Part shown: positions 29,321 to 36,800 of the stretch, piece by piece
How positions within the stretch are numbered: the first letter of the stretch is position 1
Layout: each line of letters opens with the position of its first letter
NCBI RefSeq assembly: GCF_023255755.1
Contig: NZ_JAGDVS010000066.1
Coordinates: 1-36,800, forward strand
Reading direction: 5' to 3'
Length of the DNA: 36,800 bases
Source: Acidithiobacillus sp.
GTDB lineage: Bacteria; Pseudomonadota; Gammaproteobacteria; Acidithiobacillales; Acidithiobacillaceae
Made by a program: the position numbers and the translations under genes
The notes under the pieces: model-generated
The model's database searches: none
What the model saw: the letters and a program-made list of their open reading frames with translations, nothing else
Told to the model about the DNA's origin: nothing

Positions 29321-29719
29321 TCACGCGGGCTTCGCCGCAATACCAATACTGGTTACACCCGCTTTTTGACAAGCATCCATCACATGCACAAAATCTTTAA
29401 ACGGCACCATTTTATCGGCCGCTATCGTCACCTGCGTGTGTTTAGCATCGCCATCGCCCGCGAGGAAACCCTGCAGTTGAGGCAGGCTCATTTTTTGGCC
29501 CTTCACCACAACACCGCCATCCTTCACGATATTGAGCACGAAATGCGGATGCGGCAGTTCTCTCGTCTCACTGGATGTGGGTAAGTCCAGCTTTAATCCC
29601 TTATCCGTAATCATCTGCAAAGTAATCATGATGAAAAAAACCAGCAGGAACAGCATAACGTCAATCATCGGGATGATTTCGACACGCCCTTTTTTGCGGG
29701 GCCGGCGTTGGGGTAACAT
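29321..29719 (-). CDS. exbD: ExbD biopolymer transport protein
   Basis: RVEIIPMIDVMLFLLVFFIMITLQMITDKGLKLDLPTS; VTIAADKMVPFKDFVHVMDACQKAGVTSIGIAAKP. Confidence 0.94.
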   Translation of the reverse strand: MLPQRRPRKKGRVEIIPMIDVMLFLLVFFIMITLQMITDKGLKLDLPTSSETRELPHPHFVLNIVKDGGVVVKGQKMSLPQLQGFLAGDGDAKHTQVTIAADKMVPFKDFVHVMDACQKAGVTSIGIAAKPA

Positions 29720-29767
29720 GTTTTACTCCTTACTTTGCCTGGCAAAATGAAAAAATCTTCCGAAACA

Positions 29768-30472
29768 TCATGCGGTCATTTCAGACGCCGTAGCCGATGA
29801 CGGGGCGTTGACCGCCGTCTCCTCTAACACCACGGGCGCGCCATCCAAGCGGTTCATGAGCACCACTTTCAACGACTCAAGCTGGAAAATGGTTTTCTCG
29901 ATAGCGTTGTTGAATGCGTTAAAACTCAGTAAGCCGATCATGGCGATAAAAAGTCCAGACGCGGTGGCAATCAGCGCATCCGCGACACCGCCAGTAACGG
30001 AAGTAGGATTATGACCAGGCACTGCAAGGATGGAGAACGCGTGGAACATGCCGAGAATAGTTCCGAACAGACCCAGAAGGGGCGCCAGGGTGACAATGGT
30101 GTCCAATATCCAAAGGCGCTTATCCAGGCTTGGCGTCGTCAGGAAAATAGCTTCATCCAAACGGTTCGCGAAGGCTTCACCACGAGCGCTGCCGTAGTGA
30201 TGAATCAAATTGAAATGCCGGAGCGCTACACCCAGCAGAGCTTCTTCGGGAAGCCCCTTAGACAAAACCACCAGATCTTCCAGATCAGGGCGCCGCAACT
30301 TGCCGCGGGCGGATATTCCCCAAAGGATTTTCTTACCTTTGCTGATGGCGTTACGAAGATACCAGCCCCGATCGAAAATCACAGCAAGCTCAACCACGAA
30401 AAGGAGCATCAAGATGTACAGAACACCATCTGAATAGTTGGCAAGATGTACGAGATAACTGAACGAGATCAT
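29768..30472 (-). CDS. exbB: ExbB/MotA-TolQ-ExbB proton channel protein
   Basis: LDTIVTLAPLLGLFGTILGMFHAFSILA, GVADALIATASGLFIAMIGLLSFNAFNNAI. Confidence 0.94.
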   Translation of the reverse strand: MISFSYLVHLANYSDGVLYILMLLFVVELAVIFDRGWYLRNAISKGKKILWGISARGKLRRPDLEDLVVLSKGLPEEALLGVALRHFNLIHHYGSARGEAFANRLDEAIFLTTPSLDKRLWILDTIVTLAPLLGLFGTILGMFHAFSILAVPGHNPTSVTGGVADALIATASGLFIAMIGLLSFNAFNNAIEKTIFQLESLKVVLMNRLDGAPVVLEETAVNAPSSATASEMTA

Positions 30473-30519
30473 ATAAACTCCAGCACAAGGTGATTAACAA
30501 AATTATCCAGCGTAGACTG

Positions 30520-30535
30520 AGCAGAAAATATGCCA
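30520..30535 (-). promoter_or_regulatory. sigma54-type -24/-12 promoter TGGCATATTTTCTGCT
   Basis: GG-N10-GC on minus strand, predicted TSS ~30509, exbB ATG at 30472 with GGAG RBS. Confidence 0.7.
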
Positions 30536-30629
30536 TTGGTACTTGCTAGACGTGCCCATCAATAAAATCATAAAGTTATTAAAAGCCAACAGGCCGGCAA
30601 CCTGTCTTTTAGTGCAGACAATGCAGTTT

Positions 30630-30646
30630 TGCACCATAACGGTGCG
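30630..30646. promoter_or_regulatory. NtrC-like site TGCACCATAACGGTGCG
   Basis: Near-palindromic TGCAC-N7-GTGCG, ~129 bp upstream of predicted exbB TSS; matches the TGCACC...GGTGCA NtrC enhancer pattern. Confidence 0.68.
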
Positions 30647-30678
30647 ACCGCTTGAATCCACCCGAAAATTTCTTCCAC

Positions 30679-30700
30679 CCAATGATGGGCATATCATTGG
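30679..30700. repeat. Inverted repeat CCAATGAT-gggcat-ATCATTGG
   Basis: 8-bp perfect arms, 6-nt spacer, upstream of exbB. Confidence 0.5.
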
Positions 30701-30789
30701 ATTCGATAAAGTTCTTTTTTTGTGTGGTATAGGTTCCAAAAACGCAACGGTCCGAAACGTTCGGAGGCACGTTGCGGAAATATACAGAT

Positions 30790-30882
30790 GGTCGCGGTAG
30801 AGACAGCAGTTACCTACTGCCCCCCGCACAGCTCCGTACGAGCGGATTTAGCGCATGCGGCTCCTACCCCGGCTCATGACGC
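30790..30882 (-). ncRNA. Remnant of group II intron 3' end (domain V/VI-like)
   Basis: Minus strand reads ...GAGCCGCATGCGCTAAATCCGCTCGTACGGAGCTGTGCGGGGGGCAGTAGGTAACTGCTGTCTCTACCGCGAC; resembles DV (GAGCCG...CGTACGG) and a DVI hairpin (GCGG..GCAGTA-GGTAAC-TGCTG..CCGC). No intact maturase ORF nearby. Confidence 0.55.
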
Positions 30883-31353
30883 GAACCTTTGCGATGGGTA
30901 GGGATGTGCCGACGCTACGGGAGGAAAGTATTTGAATCACGATCCGTCAGAAACACCGCCAAGACATACGCGAGCGCTGGCTACGACACTTCAGCGCGTG
31001 CAGCGATGCGGAGAAAAAAGTTTGAATCATGACTAAGAAGGTAAATGTAATTTGCAACGCTGCATGACTTACCCCAAATCGAGCGAGCAATGGCCTTGTG
31101 AAAAGTGCCCAGACATATTGGGGACTGGCTATAGCCATCATACAGGCTATCGAAAATAAAAGCTGGGATCACCTGTTTGACAAGATGTTAACCGAGACGA
31201 TTTTGTATTTTTTGGGATTACTGAAGGCATTATGATGTGACATAACTAATCCCTAATGTAACTGACTTACAACGCAAAATAAGCGAATGTCAACCACCGG
31301 ACCACACACTCAACATACCGTCGCTCTACATACTAAATCACGCGATATAGGAA

Positions 31354-31384
31354 ACCGGGTTACAATCTCTATCCCAGACCCGGT
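31354..31384. repeat. Inverted repeat ACCGGGT-N17-ACCCGGT
   Basis: 7-bp perfect arms downstream of the porin gene; possible terminator/structured element. Confidence 0.35.
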
Positions 31385-31481
31385 GGCCTCTTAAACCGCT
31401 CTCAGTTCCGCTGAAGCGCAGAGTTCACCCTCGGTTTAGGTCAAGTTGTAGTGCAGACTCCCCACGACTCTACGTGTACGG

Positions 31482-32837
31482 TTAAAACAGGTAAGTCAGC
31501 ATCACTCTATTATAAACAAAAGTCTTGTTACCTGGGTTAAGTGGAGCATCATGCACCAATCCTCCGTTCGCAACTTCCATTCGATCCCGAATAGAAAAAC
31601 CTTTAAACATACCACCAGGGAAATAGGTAAGGTCCACGTACACATCATTGCTGTTACCACTGTAGTACGTATGATAACGCGCAAAATCCGCTATCCACAG
31701 AAATTGCTTGTGGAGAATATTTTGTATCCACTTCACTTTCCAACCATCACCAGGCCCCATTTCTACTAGTCCACGAATCATCGAAGTGGTATACAAAGGA
31801 TCCGTCGCATATCCGATGGTATAGGGTGAGACGACGGCACCTCCACCAATAGCACCGACATGGGGAACGATCTCATTGTATGACCAGGTTAATTGGCCTT
31901 TCCCCAATATAGTGGGCACAATGTCAAAGTTGGCACCGACCTGAACACCCCAGGCACTACCATTCACTGTATTGCCCATGATATTATCCACAGGCTGCGC
32001 ACCCGTTCTGCTATTCAGCAAACTATTATTTTCCCACTCGCGAACAAATTGCGCCCCCACAAAAGGATCAATTCCCGTGGCCGTCTTGAGCGTGTATGAT
32101 GCTGAACCATAAAACATTTTCGCAAAATGGTAGAAGTCGTAATACCACACCTGAGCCTTGGCACCCACCATGGCGGTACTGGCACCAAAAGCCACCGTGC
32201 CCTGCGCCTGGGGAGCAGAACTTGGCAGCTTTTGGACCCCCCCATAAATGGGGTCTCCACTATATCCCGTACCATAATATAGATTGTCTTTGTAATAATT
32301 TTGAGAGGTACGACTTTTCCAGCGGAATTCTCTCAGCGCCTCCAGTTTCACTCCCGGGAGGGGACTATATTGCGCGAATAAAGCCTGATAGGTGGCTGGC
32401 AAAATACGTGCATCAGAATTATTCATCCACGGAGTGTTAATGATTTGATCCCCCGCACGCACAAGCAGATTTTCTGGCTTAGCATACTGAATATACGCTT
32501 GACCAAGCGCATTCAACGATGGTGTTAATCCCATCATGGTGGTATCCACCGTCGACGGAGAATATCCGTGTGTTCCAAGATCATTGGCGGTATAAAAACT
32601 GACACCCACACCAAAACCGCCAAGAAATGGTGCGGTTTTGATATTCAGCAGGCCGCCGATAGCAAAAGAATCCTGATTGGGGACGCTCGCTGCCCCATAA
32701 AGACGACTGAAATAATATGATCGTACCTGACCAGATATTTTGCTTTTTTGGAAGAATTGAGTTAGCGTGTCCGCCGCGACTATCACAGGATATGATGTCG
32801 ACACAAACAAGACGGCTGAAAATAGTATTTTGTTCAT
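31482..32837 (-). CDS. OprD-family outer-membrane porin
   Basis: ATG 32837, signal peptide MNKILFSAVLFVSTSYPVIVAA; SGQVRSYYFSRLYGA, AYIQYAKPENLLVRAGDQIINTPWMNNSDARILPATYQALFAQYSPLPGVKLEALREFRWKSRTS; beta-barrel C-term YNRVMLTYLF. Confidence 0.82.
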   Translation of the reverse strand: MNKILFSAVLFVSTSYPVIVAADTLTQFFQKSKISGQVRSYYFSRLYGAASVPNQDSFAIGGLLNIKTAPFLGGFGVGVSFYTANDLGTHGYSPSTVDTTMMGLTPSLNALGQAYIQYAKPENLLVRAGDQIINTPWMNNSDARILPATYQALFAQYSPLPGVKLEALREFRWKSRTSQNYYKDNLYYGTGYSGDPIYGGVQKLPSSAPQAQGTVAFGASTAMVGAKAQVWYYDFYHFAKMFYGSASYTLKTATGIDPFVGAQFVREWENNSLLNSRTGAQPVDNIMGNTVNGSAWGVQVGANFDIVPTILGKGQLTWSYNEIVPHVGAIGGGAVVSPYTIGYATDPLYTTSMIRGLVEMGPGDGWKVKWIQNILHKQFLWIADFARYHTYYSGNSNDVYVDLTYFPGGMFKGFSIRDRMEVANGGLVHDAPLNPGNKTFVYNRVMLTYLF

Positions 32838-32893
32838 TCCATTGATCCTTTTAGTATCGCGCAAATATCTCATCCAGACTACCTTCGGCATCT

Positions 32894-33658
32894 CTAAGCA
32901 GGGAGCATTTCAAGACAGCGCTTTTTAAGCTCTTGCGTCCGCCTACTCTGCATGTACTGCTCTATGGGCTCATCATGATCCCTATTGGTTTCAATAATCG
33001 CGGAAATAGAGCCAGATCGCCGCGATATAATAACGACCCGTTGACTGAGACGAATTGCTTCATTGACATCATGGGTAACAAATACAATCGTGACATGAGT
33101 GTTCTCCCATATAGACGATAAACTATCCTGCAATGATGCTCTCATTTGCGCATCTAACGCGCCAAACGGTTCATCCATCAATAATACGGCAGGCTTATTG
33201 GCAAGAGCACGTGCTATCTCGGCACGATGCTGCATTCCGCCCGAAAGCATTTTTGGATAATAACTTTCGTAGCCTGAGAGCCCAACGAGATCGATATACT
33301 CATCCGCAAGCTTGTCTGCTGCAGCCCTCCCTGCACCCCGTCGCATAGGTCCAAATCGCACATTCTCCTTAACGGTTTTCCACGGAAAAAGCGTGTGCTG
33401 TTGAAAAACTATGCCAAGATCGGCACCCGGAGTTGTTATCTCAACTCCATCAAGAATGATACTGCCTGATAATGGTTTGTAATGCCCTCCGATTGCATTT
33501 AATAGTGTACTTTTCCCACAACCGGACGCCCCAATAAAAGACGTGAATGATCCAGCGTCAAGCGTTAATGATAGATCTTGTATTACCGTCTTGGTATCCA
33601 AGCCAGATTTATATCCCAAACACACACGTTGAATTTCAATATGCCCAATATCTTTCAT
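32894..33658 (-). CDS. ABC transporter ATP-binding protein (NrtD/SsuB/TauB type)
   Basis: ATG 33658; Walker A GASGCGKSTLL, signature LSGGMQHRAEIARAL, Walker B VLLMDEPFGALD, VFVTHDVNEAIRLSQRV. Confidence 0.95.
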   Translation of the reverse strand: MKDIGHIEIQRVCLGYKSGLDTKTVIQDLSLTLDAGSFTSFIGASGCGKSTLLNAIGGHYKPLSGSIILDGVEITTPGADLGIVFQQHTLFPWKTVKENVRFGPMRRGAGRAAADKLADEYIDLVGLSGYESYYPKMLSGGMQHRAEIARALANKPAVLLMDEPFGALDAQMRASLQDSLSSIWENTHVTIVFVTHDVNEAIRLSQRVVIISRRSGSISAIIETNRDHDEPIEQYMQSRRTQELKKRCLEMLPA

Positions 33659-33686
33659 GATGATAACCTCATTACGCGCCTGTAGC

Positions 33687-34595
33687 TTATTCAGACCAAG
33701 GGACAATCTTACGCTTAAGAAGATATATCGCCCCGGATGTAATGGAACTAAGAATACCAATGGTAAGCATCCCGACAATAATATTTCCATATTGAATCAA
33801 TTGATATGATTCCCATGTGAAATATCCTATCCCATATCTTCCACTGATCATTTCCCCAGCCAGAAGCGCAAACCACGCCGCCCCCATCCCCAATGCCATT
33901 CCAACAGTTATGTTGGGAATCGCGTAGGGAACCACCACGTGAAATAAAACGCTTATCCGATTTGCACCCAGCGACCTTGCTGCCTTGACCAATTCAACGG
34001 GTACTCGTTTTACCCCATCCCAGGTATTCAGAACAATTGGAAATACCGCACCAAGAAAGGTTATAAATACAATACTTTGCTCTGTTGTTGGCCACAGAAG
34101 AATCGCCATGGGAACCCATGCAATTGCTGGAATTGGTCGCATGATCTCAATATACGGGGCAACTATAAGTCGAAGCACTGTGCTATAACCCAATGCAACA
34201 CCGATGGAAACACCAACAATGGATCCTATAGTGAACGCCAAAGCTATTCGATAAAGGCTCCAGTAGATGTCTTTCCAGTAGGCCTTGGTAACAACAACAT
34301 TTAGAAAAGACTTGTAGACATGCAATGGCGATGGAATATTTGAAAAGTCGAGAATCACATCCGCATGAGTCTGAGTTAGCCATTGCCATACCAAAAGACC
34401 CAACACAATTGACAGCAACGGAATAATAAAAGCGCGCACTGAACGCCTTCCGATAAATAGGAATCTGATCATGTAATCCAATCCATATTTATTGGCCAGC
34501 GATGATTTTTTCTTCGCATACTTATCACGCTCCCGAGTTTTCCGATCTTGTTTCCTATCTGACGCAATCATCATAGCCCTCACATGCCCCATCAA
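33687..34595 (-). CDS. ABC transporter permease (NrtB/SsuC/TauC type)
   Basis: BPD_transp_1-like; EIMRPIPAIAWVPMAILLWPTTEQSIVFITFLGAVFPIVLNTWDGVKRVPVELVKAARSLGANR; first Met uncertain. Confidence 0.93.
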   Translation of the reverse strand: MMGHVRAMMIASDRKQDRKTRERDKYAKKKSSLANKYGLDYMIRFLFIGRRSVRAFIIPLLSIVLGLLVWQWLTQTHADVILDFSNIPSPLHVYKSFLNVVVTKAYWKDIYWSLYRIALAFTIGSIVGVSIGVALGYSTVLRLIVAPYIEIMRPIPAIAWVPMAILLWPTTEQSIVFITFLGAVFPIVLNTWDGVKRVPVELVKAARSLGANRISVLFHVVVPYAIPNITVGMALGMGAAWFALLAGEMISGRYGIGYFTWESYQLIQYGNIIVGMLTIGILSSITSGAIYLLKRKIVPWSE

Positions 34596-34674
34596 CGGTT
34601 AGGGCGACAACCATCAACAAGCTCGATAGTCAGAATATTGTCGCCATATTACTGCGGCCTTATGTTTGAGATGA

Positions 34675-36021
34675 TTATGTCGCAGAAATAATCTGCTTGT
34701 AGCTATAGACAGGCGTGCCATGTGCGTTACTTTTTGCACTCGCCACCGTCATATAGGCCGTATAATTATTACCGATTTTTACATAGTATGCATAGTTGCC
34801 AAACAGCTTAAGTCCAGTCGTATGATCATATACATAAGTAGCATCAATCTTCTTATGCGCCTTGATATCCGCTTTTGCAGCCATCAGCATAGATCCCACT
34901 GAGCTATATTTCTGTATTCCACTGCCCTGAACCCAAATCTCAGGAGGGAGGTCGACATTCTCCTTAGGATTATAAACCACTTTATTCGCTGCACCGTATT
35001 TCAATCCTAGTTGTTTGTAAGCGGTTTCCTGATATTTTGGATTCACCCACTCGTTAAAATTCAGGGGCGGTATACTTGCATTTTTAGCCAAAATCTGGTG
35101 ATCATACTGTAGCGTTTTTATCCATTTTTGCGTAATTTCCGGGTCCAGAGTAAGATACCCTCCGTGACTAAAATATAAGTAGAGGACCTCTTTTGGCATC
35201 ATCGTCCACTTCGCGATCATTTTGCTTGCTTGGTATGGATTATTCGATATCCATTGATCTGCATCGATTACTGCCTTATCGTATGCAACGACAATAGCAG
35301 GATATTTATCCGCAAACGATGCGGTTACTACTGCACCATGAAGGTATGGAACATTCGTAGCCATGCCGTTGTATATCATTCGGCCAACTTTCTTATATTC
35401 CACATACTCGGAAATCGGGCAGAAATCTGCATGCGCGGCTATTTTCCCCGCGGTAATAGCCGCAATACCGGCCATCGGACTTTGATTCACGACATGAAAA
35501 GATGAGAACGGTATATGGTTATCAGCCGCCATTTCGTAGAGCATTCCCCACGATGAACTCCCGATCGGAGTCGAAATTGTTTGGCCTTCCAATTGCTTAA
35601 CGTCGGTTATATTGGACTTGGTCGGCACGACTATACCATTCCCCGCACCATCCAGATTGTAGCCCGTCATGGTAATCAAATAAGATTTTTTTGTTGATGT
35701 TTGTTGAAATTTTGAGCCGTTTACCACCAACGGGTAATCGCCCATTGTTCCGAAATCAAGCTTACCGGCCATCATCATGTTTGTTATAGGCGCGCCCGAA
35801 CTGTAGTCCCGCCAGATTATACGATATTTAACGCCTGCATATTTTCCCGTATGCGGTAGATATTTTTGCAGCAATCCCAGACCCTTTAATACTGTTCCGG
35901 CTGGATATGTATCTGTACACATGGACTGATAACCAATGCTTATTGTTATCGTTTTAGAGAAGGCGGGCGCTGCCGCAATCACTGAAATTGCTGTAATCGC
36001 ACAGAGAGATAAGCGTAACAT
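34675..36021 (-). CDS. ABC transporter substrate-binding protein (NrtA/SsuA/TauA-like) with C-terminal NosL-like extension
   Basis: ATG 36021 (RBS GGAGG); signal peptide MLRLSLCAITAISVIAAAPAFS; SBP core; C-term ATYVYDHTTGLKLFGNYAYYVKIGNNYTAYMTVASAKSNAHGTPVYSYKQII. Confidence 0.85.
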   Translation of the reverse strand: MLRLSLCAITAISVIAAAPAFSKTITISIGYQSMCTDTYPAGTVLKGLGLLQKYLPHTGKYAGVKYRIIWRDYSSGAPITNMMMAGKLDFGTMGDYPLVVNGSKFQQTSTKKSYLITMTGYNLDGAGNGIVVPTKSNITDVKQLEGQTISTPIGSSSWGMLYEMAADNHIPFSSFHVVNQSPMAGIAAITAGKIAAHADFCPISEYVEYKKVGRMIYNGMATNVPYLHGAVVTASFADKYPAIVVAYDKAVIDADQWISNNPYQASKMIAKWTMMPKEVLYLYFSHGGYLTLDPEITQKWIKTLQYDHQILAKNASIPPLNFNEWVNPKYQETAYKQLGLKYGAANKVVYNPKENVDLPPEIWVQGSGIQKYSSVGSMLMAAKADIKAHKKIDATYVYDHTTGLKLFGNYAYYVKIGNNYTAYMTVASAKSNAHGTPVYSYKQIISAT

Positions 36022-36063
36022 GGGGTGAACCTCCAGCATATGGGAACCTGTACCTATATGCTA

Positions 36064-36079
36064 TGCAATCAGTATGCCA
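36064..36079 (-). promoter_or_regulatory. sigma54-type -24/-12 promoter TGGCATACTGATTGCA
   Basis: CTGGCATACTGATTGCAT on minus strand, GG-N10-GC; predicted TSS ~36053, SBP ATG at 36021. Confidence 0.78.
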
Positions 36080-36162
36080 GCCTTACCAATTCTTAGATTT
36101 CCATAAAACATTGATAGAACAGGAGGATGTAATCATTAGAATTGCTTCACAGACCGTGCAGA

Positions 36163-36179
36163 CGCACCATGATTGTGCG
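36163..36179. promoter_or_regulatory. NtrC-like site CGCACCATGATTGTGCG
   Basis: CGCAC-N7-GTGCG dyad, centre 36171, ~118 bp upstream of predicted TSS. Confidence 0.7.
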
Positions 36180-36195
36180 TGGCGCTTCAAGGCGG

Positions 36196-36212
36196 TGCAT
36201 CGGCATGGTGCA
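36196..36212. promoter_or_regulatory. NtrC-like site TGCACCATGCCGATGCA (minus-strand reading)
   Basis: TGCATCGGCATGGTGCA on plus strand, centre 36204, 33 bp from the first site. Confidence 0.7.
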
Positions 36213-36415
36213 ATTTAAACTTCGATGATGTTCTCGATAAAAGACGCGGCGACCCGTGTCAGTTATGACGTAAATTCCACGAGCCTTGAAGTTGCCGTGC
36301 CAACAAGATGAGGAGTTATGCTGCGCCTTAAAATCCGGGCAGCTTTTCCTCTGAGAAGGTCCGATCCGGATAGCTTAGATAATACAGCACATATTTGAAG
36401 TACTTTTAATTACCG

Positions 36416-36727
36416 TCAAGCAGATCTCCATCTCTTCAATGTGCTCAGACGCGCGATCAAATACAGCTTAACAAGGCTGTTTACTTTTCTTTTCGATAGT
36501 ACTTTTCTTATCTTACGTTTCATATCTTGCAAGGTAATATCTTGCTCAACAAAAGATGTGCCGTCATGACAATATGAACAATATATACTGGAAGTTAATT
36601 TATTTTTGTCGAATCTCATGGGCATTCCGCAACTTTGACAGCGATTTCTCTCGTCATGCATATGGGTCGCAATATATTTAGCGAACGTCGATAATGCCTT
36701 CATCTTTTCGTTGATACCTCTTGTCAT
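36416..36727 (-). CDS. Small putative zinc-ribbon protein
   Basis: NRCQSCGMPMRFDKNKLTSSIYCSYCHDGTSFVEQDITLQDM: CxxC...CxxC zinc-ribbon pattern. Confidence 0.75.
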   Translation of the reverse strand: MTRGINEKMKALSTFAKYIATHMHDERNRCQSCGMPMRFDKNKLTSSIYCSYCHDGTSFVEQDITLQDMKRKIRKVLSKRKVNSLVKLYLIARLSTLKRWRSA

Positions 36728-36800
36728 CCGTTATGGCGCCACCAGATCCAGCCACTGACTGGAGATCCTTTCCAGCAAGCGATTCTGACTCTGCCGGGCG

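Noticed and set aside
30546-30558. Second possible sigma54 core near exbB (GGGCACGTCTAGC on minus strand)
   Set aside because: GG-to-GC spacing is shorter than 10; the 30520-30535 element fits exactly.
30925-31032. Imperfect direct repeat around TTTGAATCA(C/T)GA, about 90 bp apart
   Set aside because: Short and single pair; no array structure or clear function.
1-36800. CRISPR arrays, tRNA/rRNA genes, intact transposases or phage genes
   Set aside because: None were recognised on reading; only the group II intron-like remnant suggests past mobile DNA.

Overview
The window is an almost entirely minus-strand gene set for acquiring and breaking down nucleosides and nucleobases; the organism is not identifiable with confidence. 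In minus-strand transcription order there are four blocks. (A) An ABC importer (substrate-binding protein, permease, ATPase) followed by an OprD-type porin. (B) A long collinear block: ExbB-ExbD-TonB, NCS1 permease, guanine deaminase, adenosine deaminase, NUP-family protein, three-subunit molybdenum hydroxylase of the xanthine dehydrogenase family, AllA-like protein, ring-opening amidohydrolase (barbiturase/AtzD family), XdhC-like protein, HpxX/AtzG-, HpxY/AtzE- and HpxZ/AtzH-like proteins, MocA-like protein, and an HpxW-like gamma-glutamyltransferase-family protein. (C) TonB-dependent receptor, NCS1 permease, cytidine deaminase, with a divergent LysR regulator. (D) Two exported nucleoside-phosphorylase-like proteins flanking a second TonB-dependent receptor, then a phosphoesterase that runs off the left edge and is absent from the ORF track. 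The most notable non-coding signal is three near-identical sigma54-type (-24/-12) promoters, TGGCAT-N6-TGC[A/T], found 24-37 nt (predicted 5'UTR) upstream of the first gene of blocks A, B and C, each with NtrC-like or related palindromes at enhancer distance. Together these suggest a nitrogen-limitation-controlled, TonB-energised purine/pyrimidine foraging locus. The window has no recognisable uricase or allantoinase, and a barbiturase-family enzyme sits next to the Mo-hydroxylase. A group II intron 3'-end remnant lies between blocks A and B. All calls come from reading the sequence; no database search was run.
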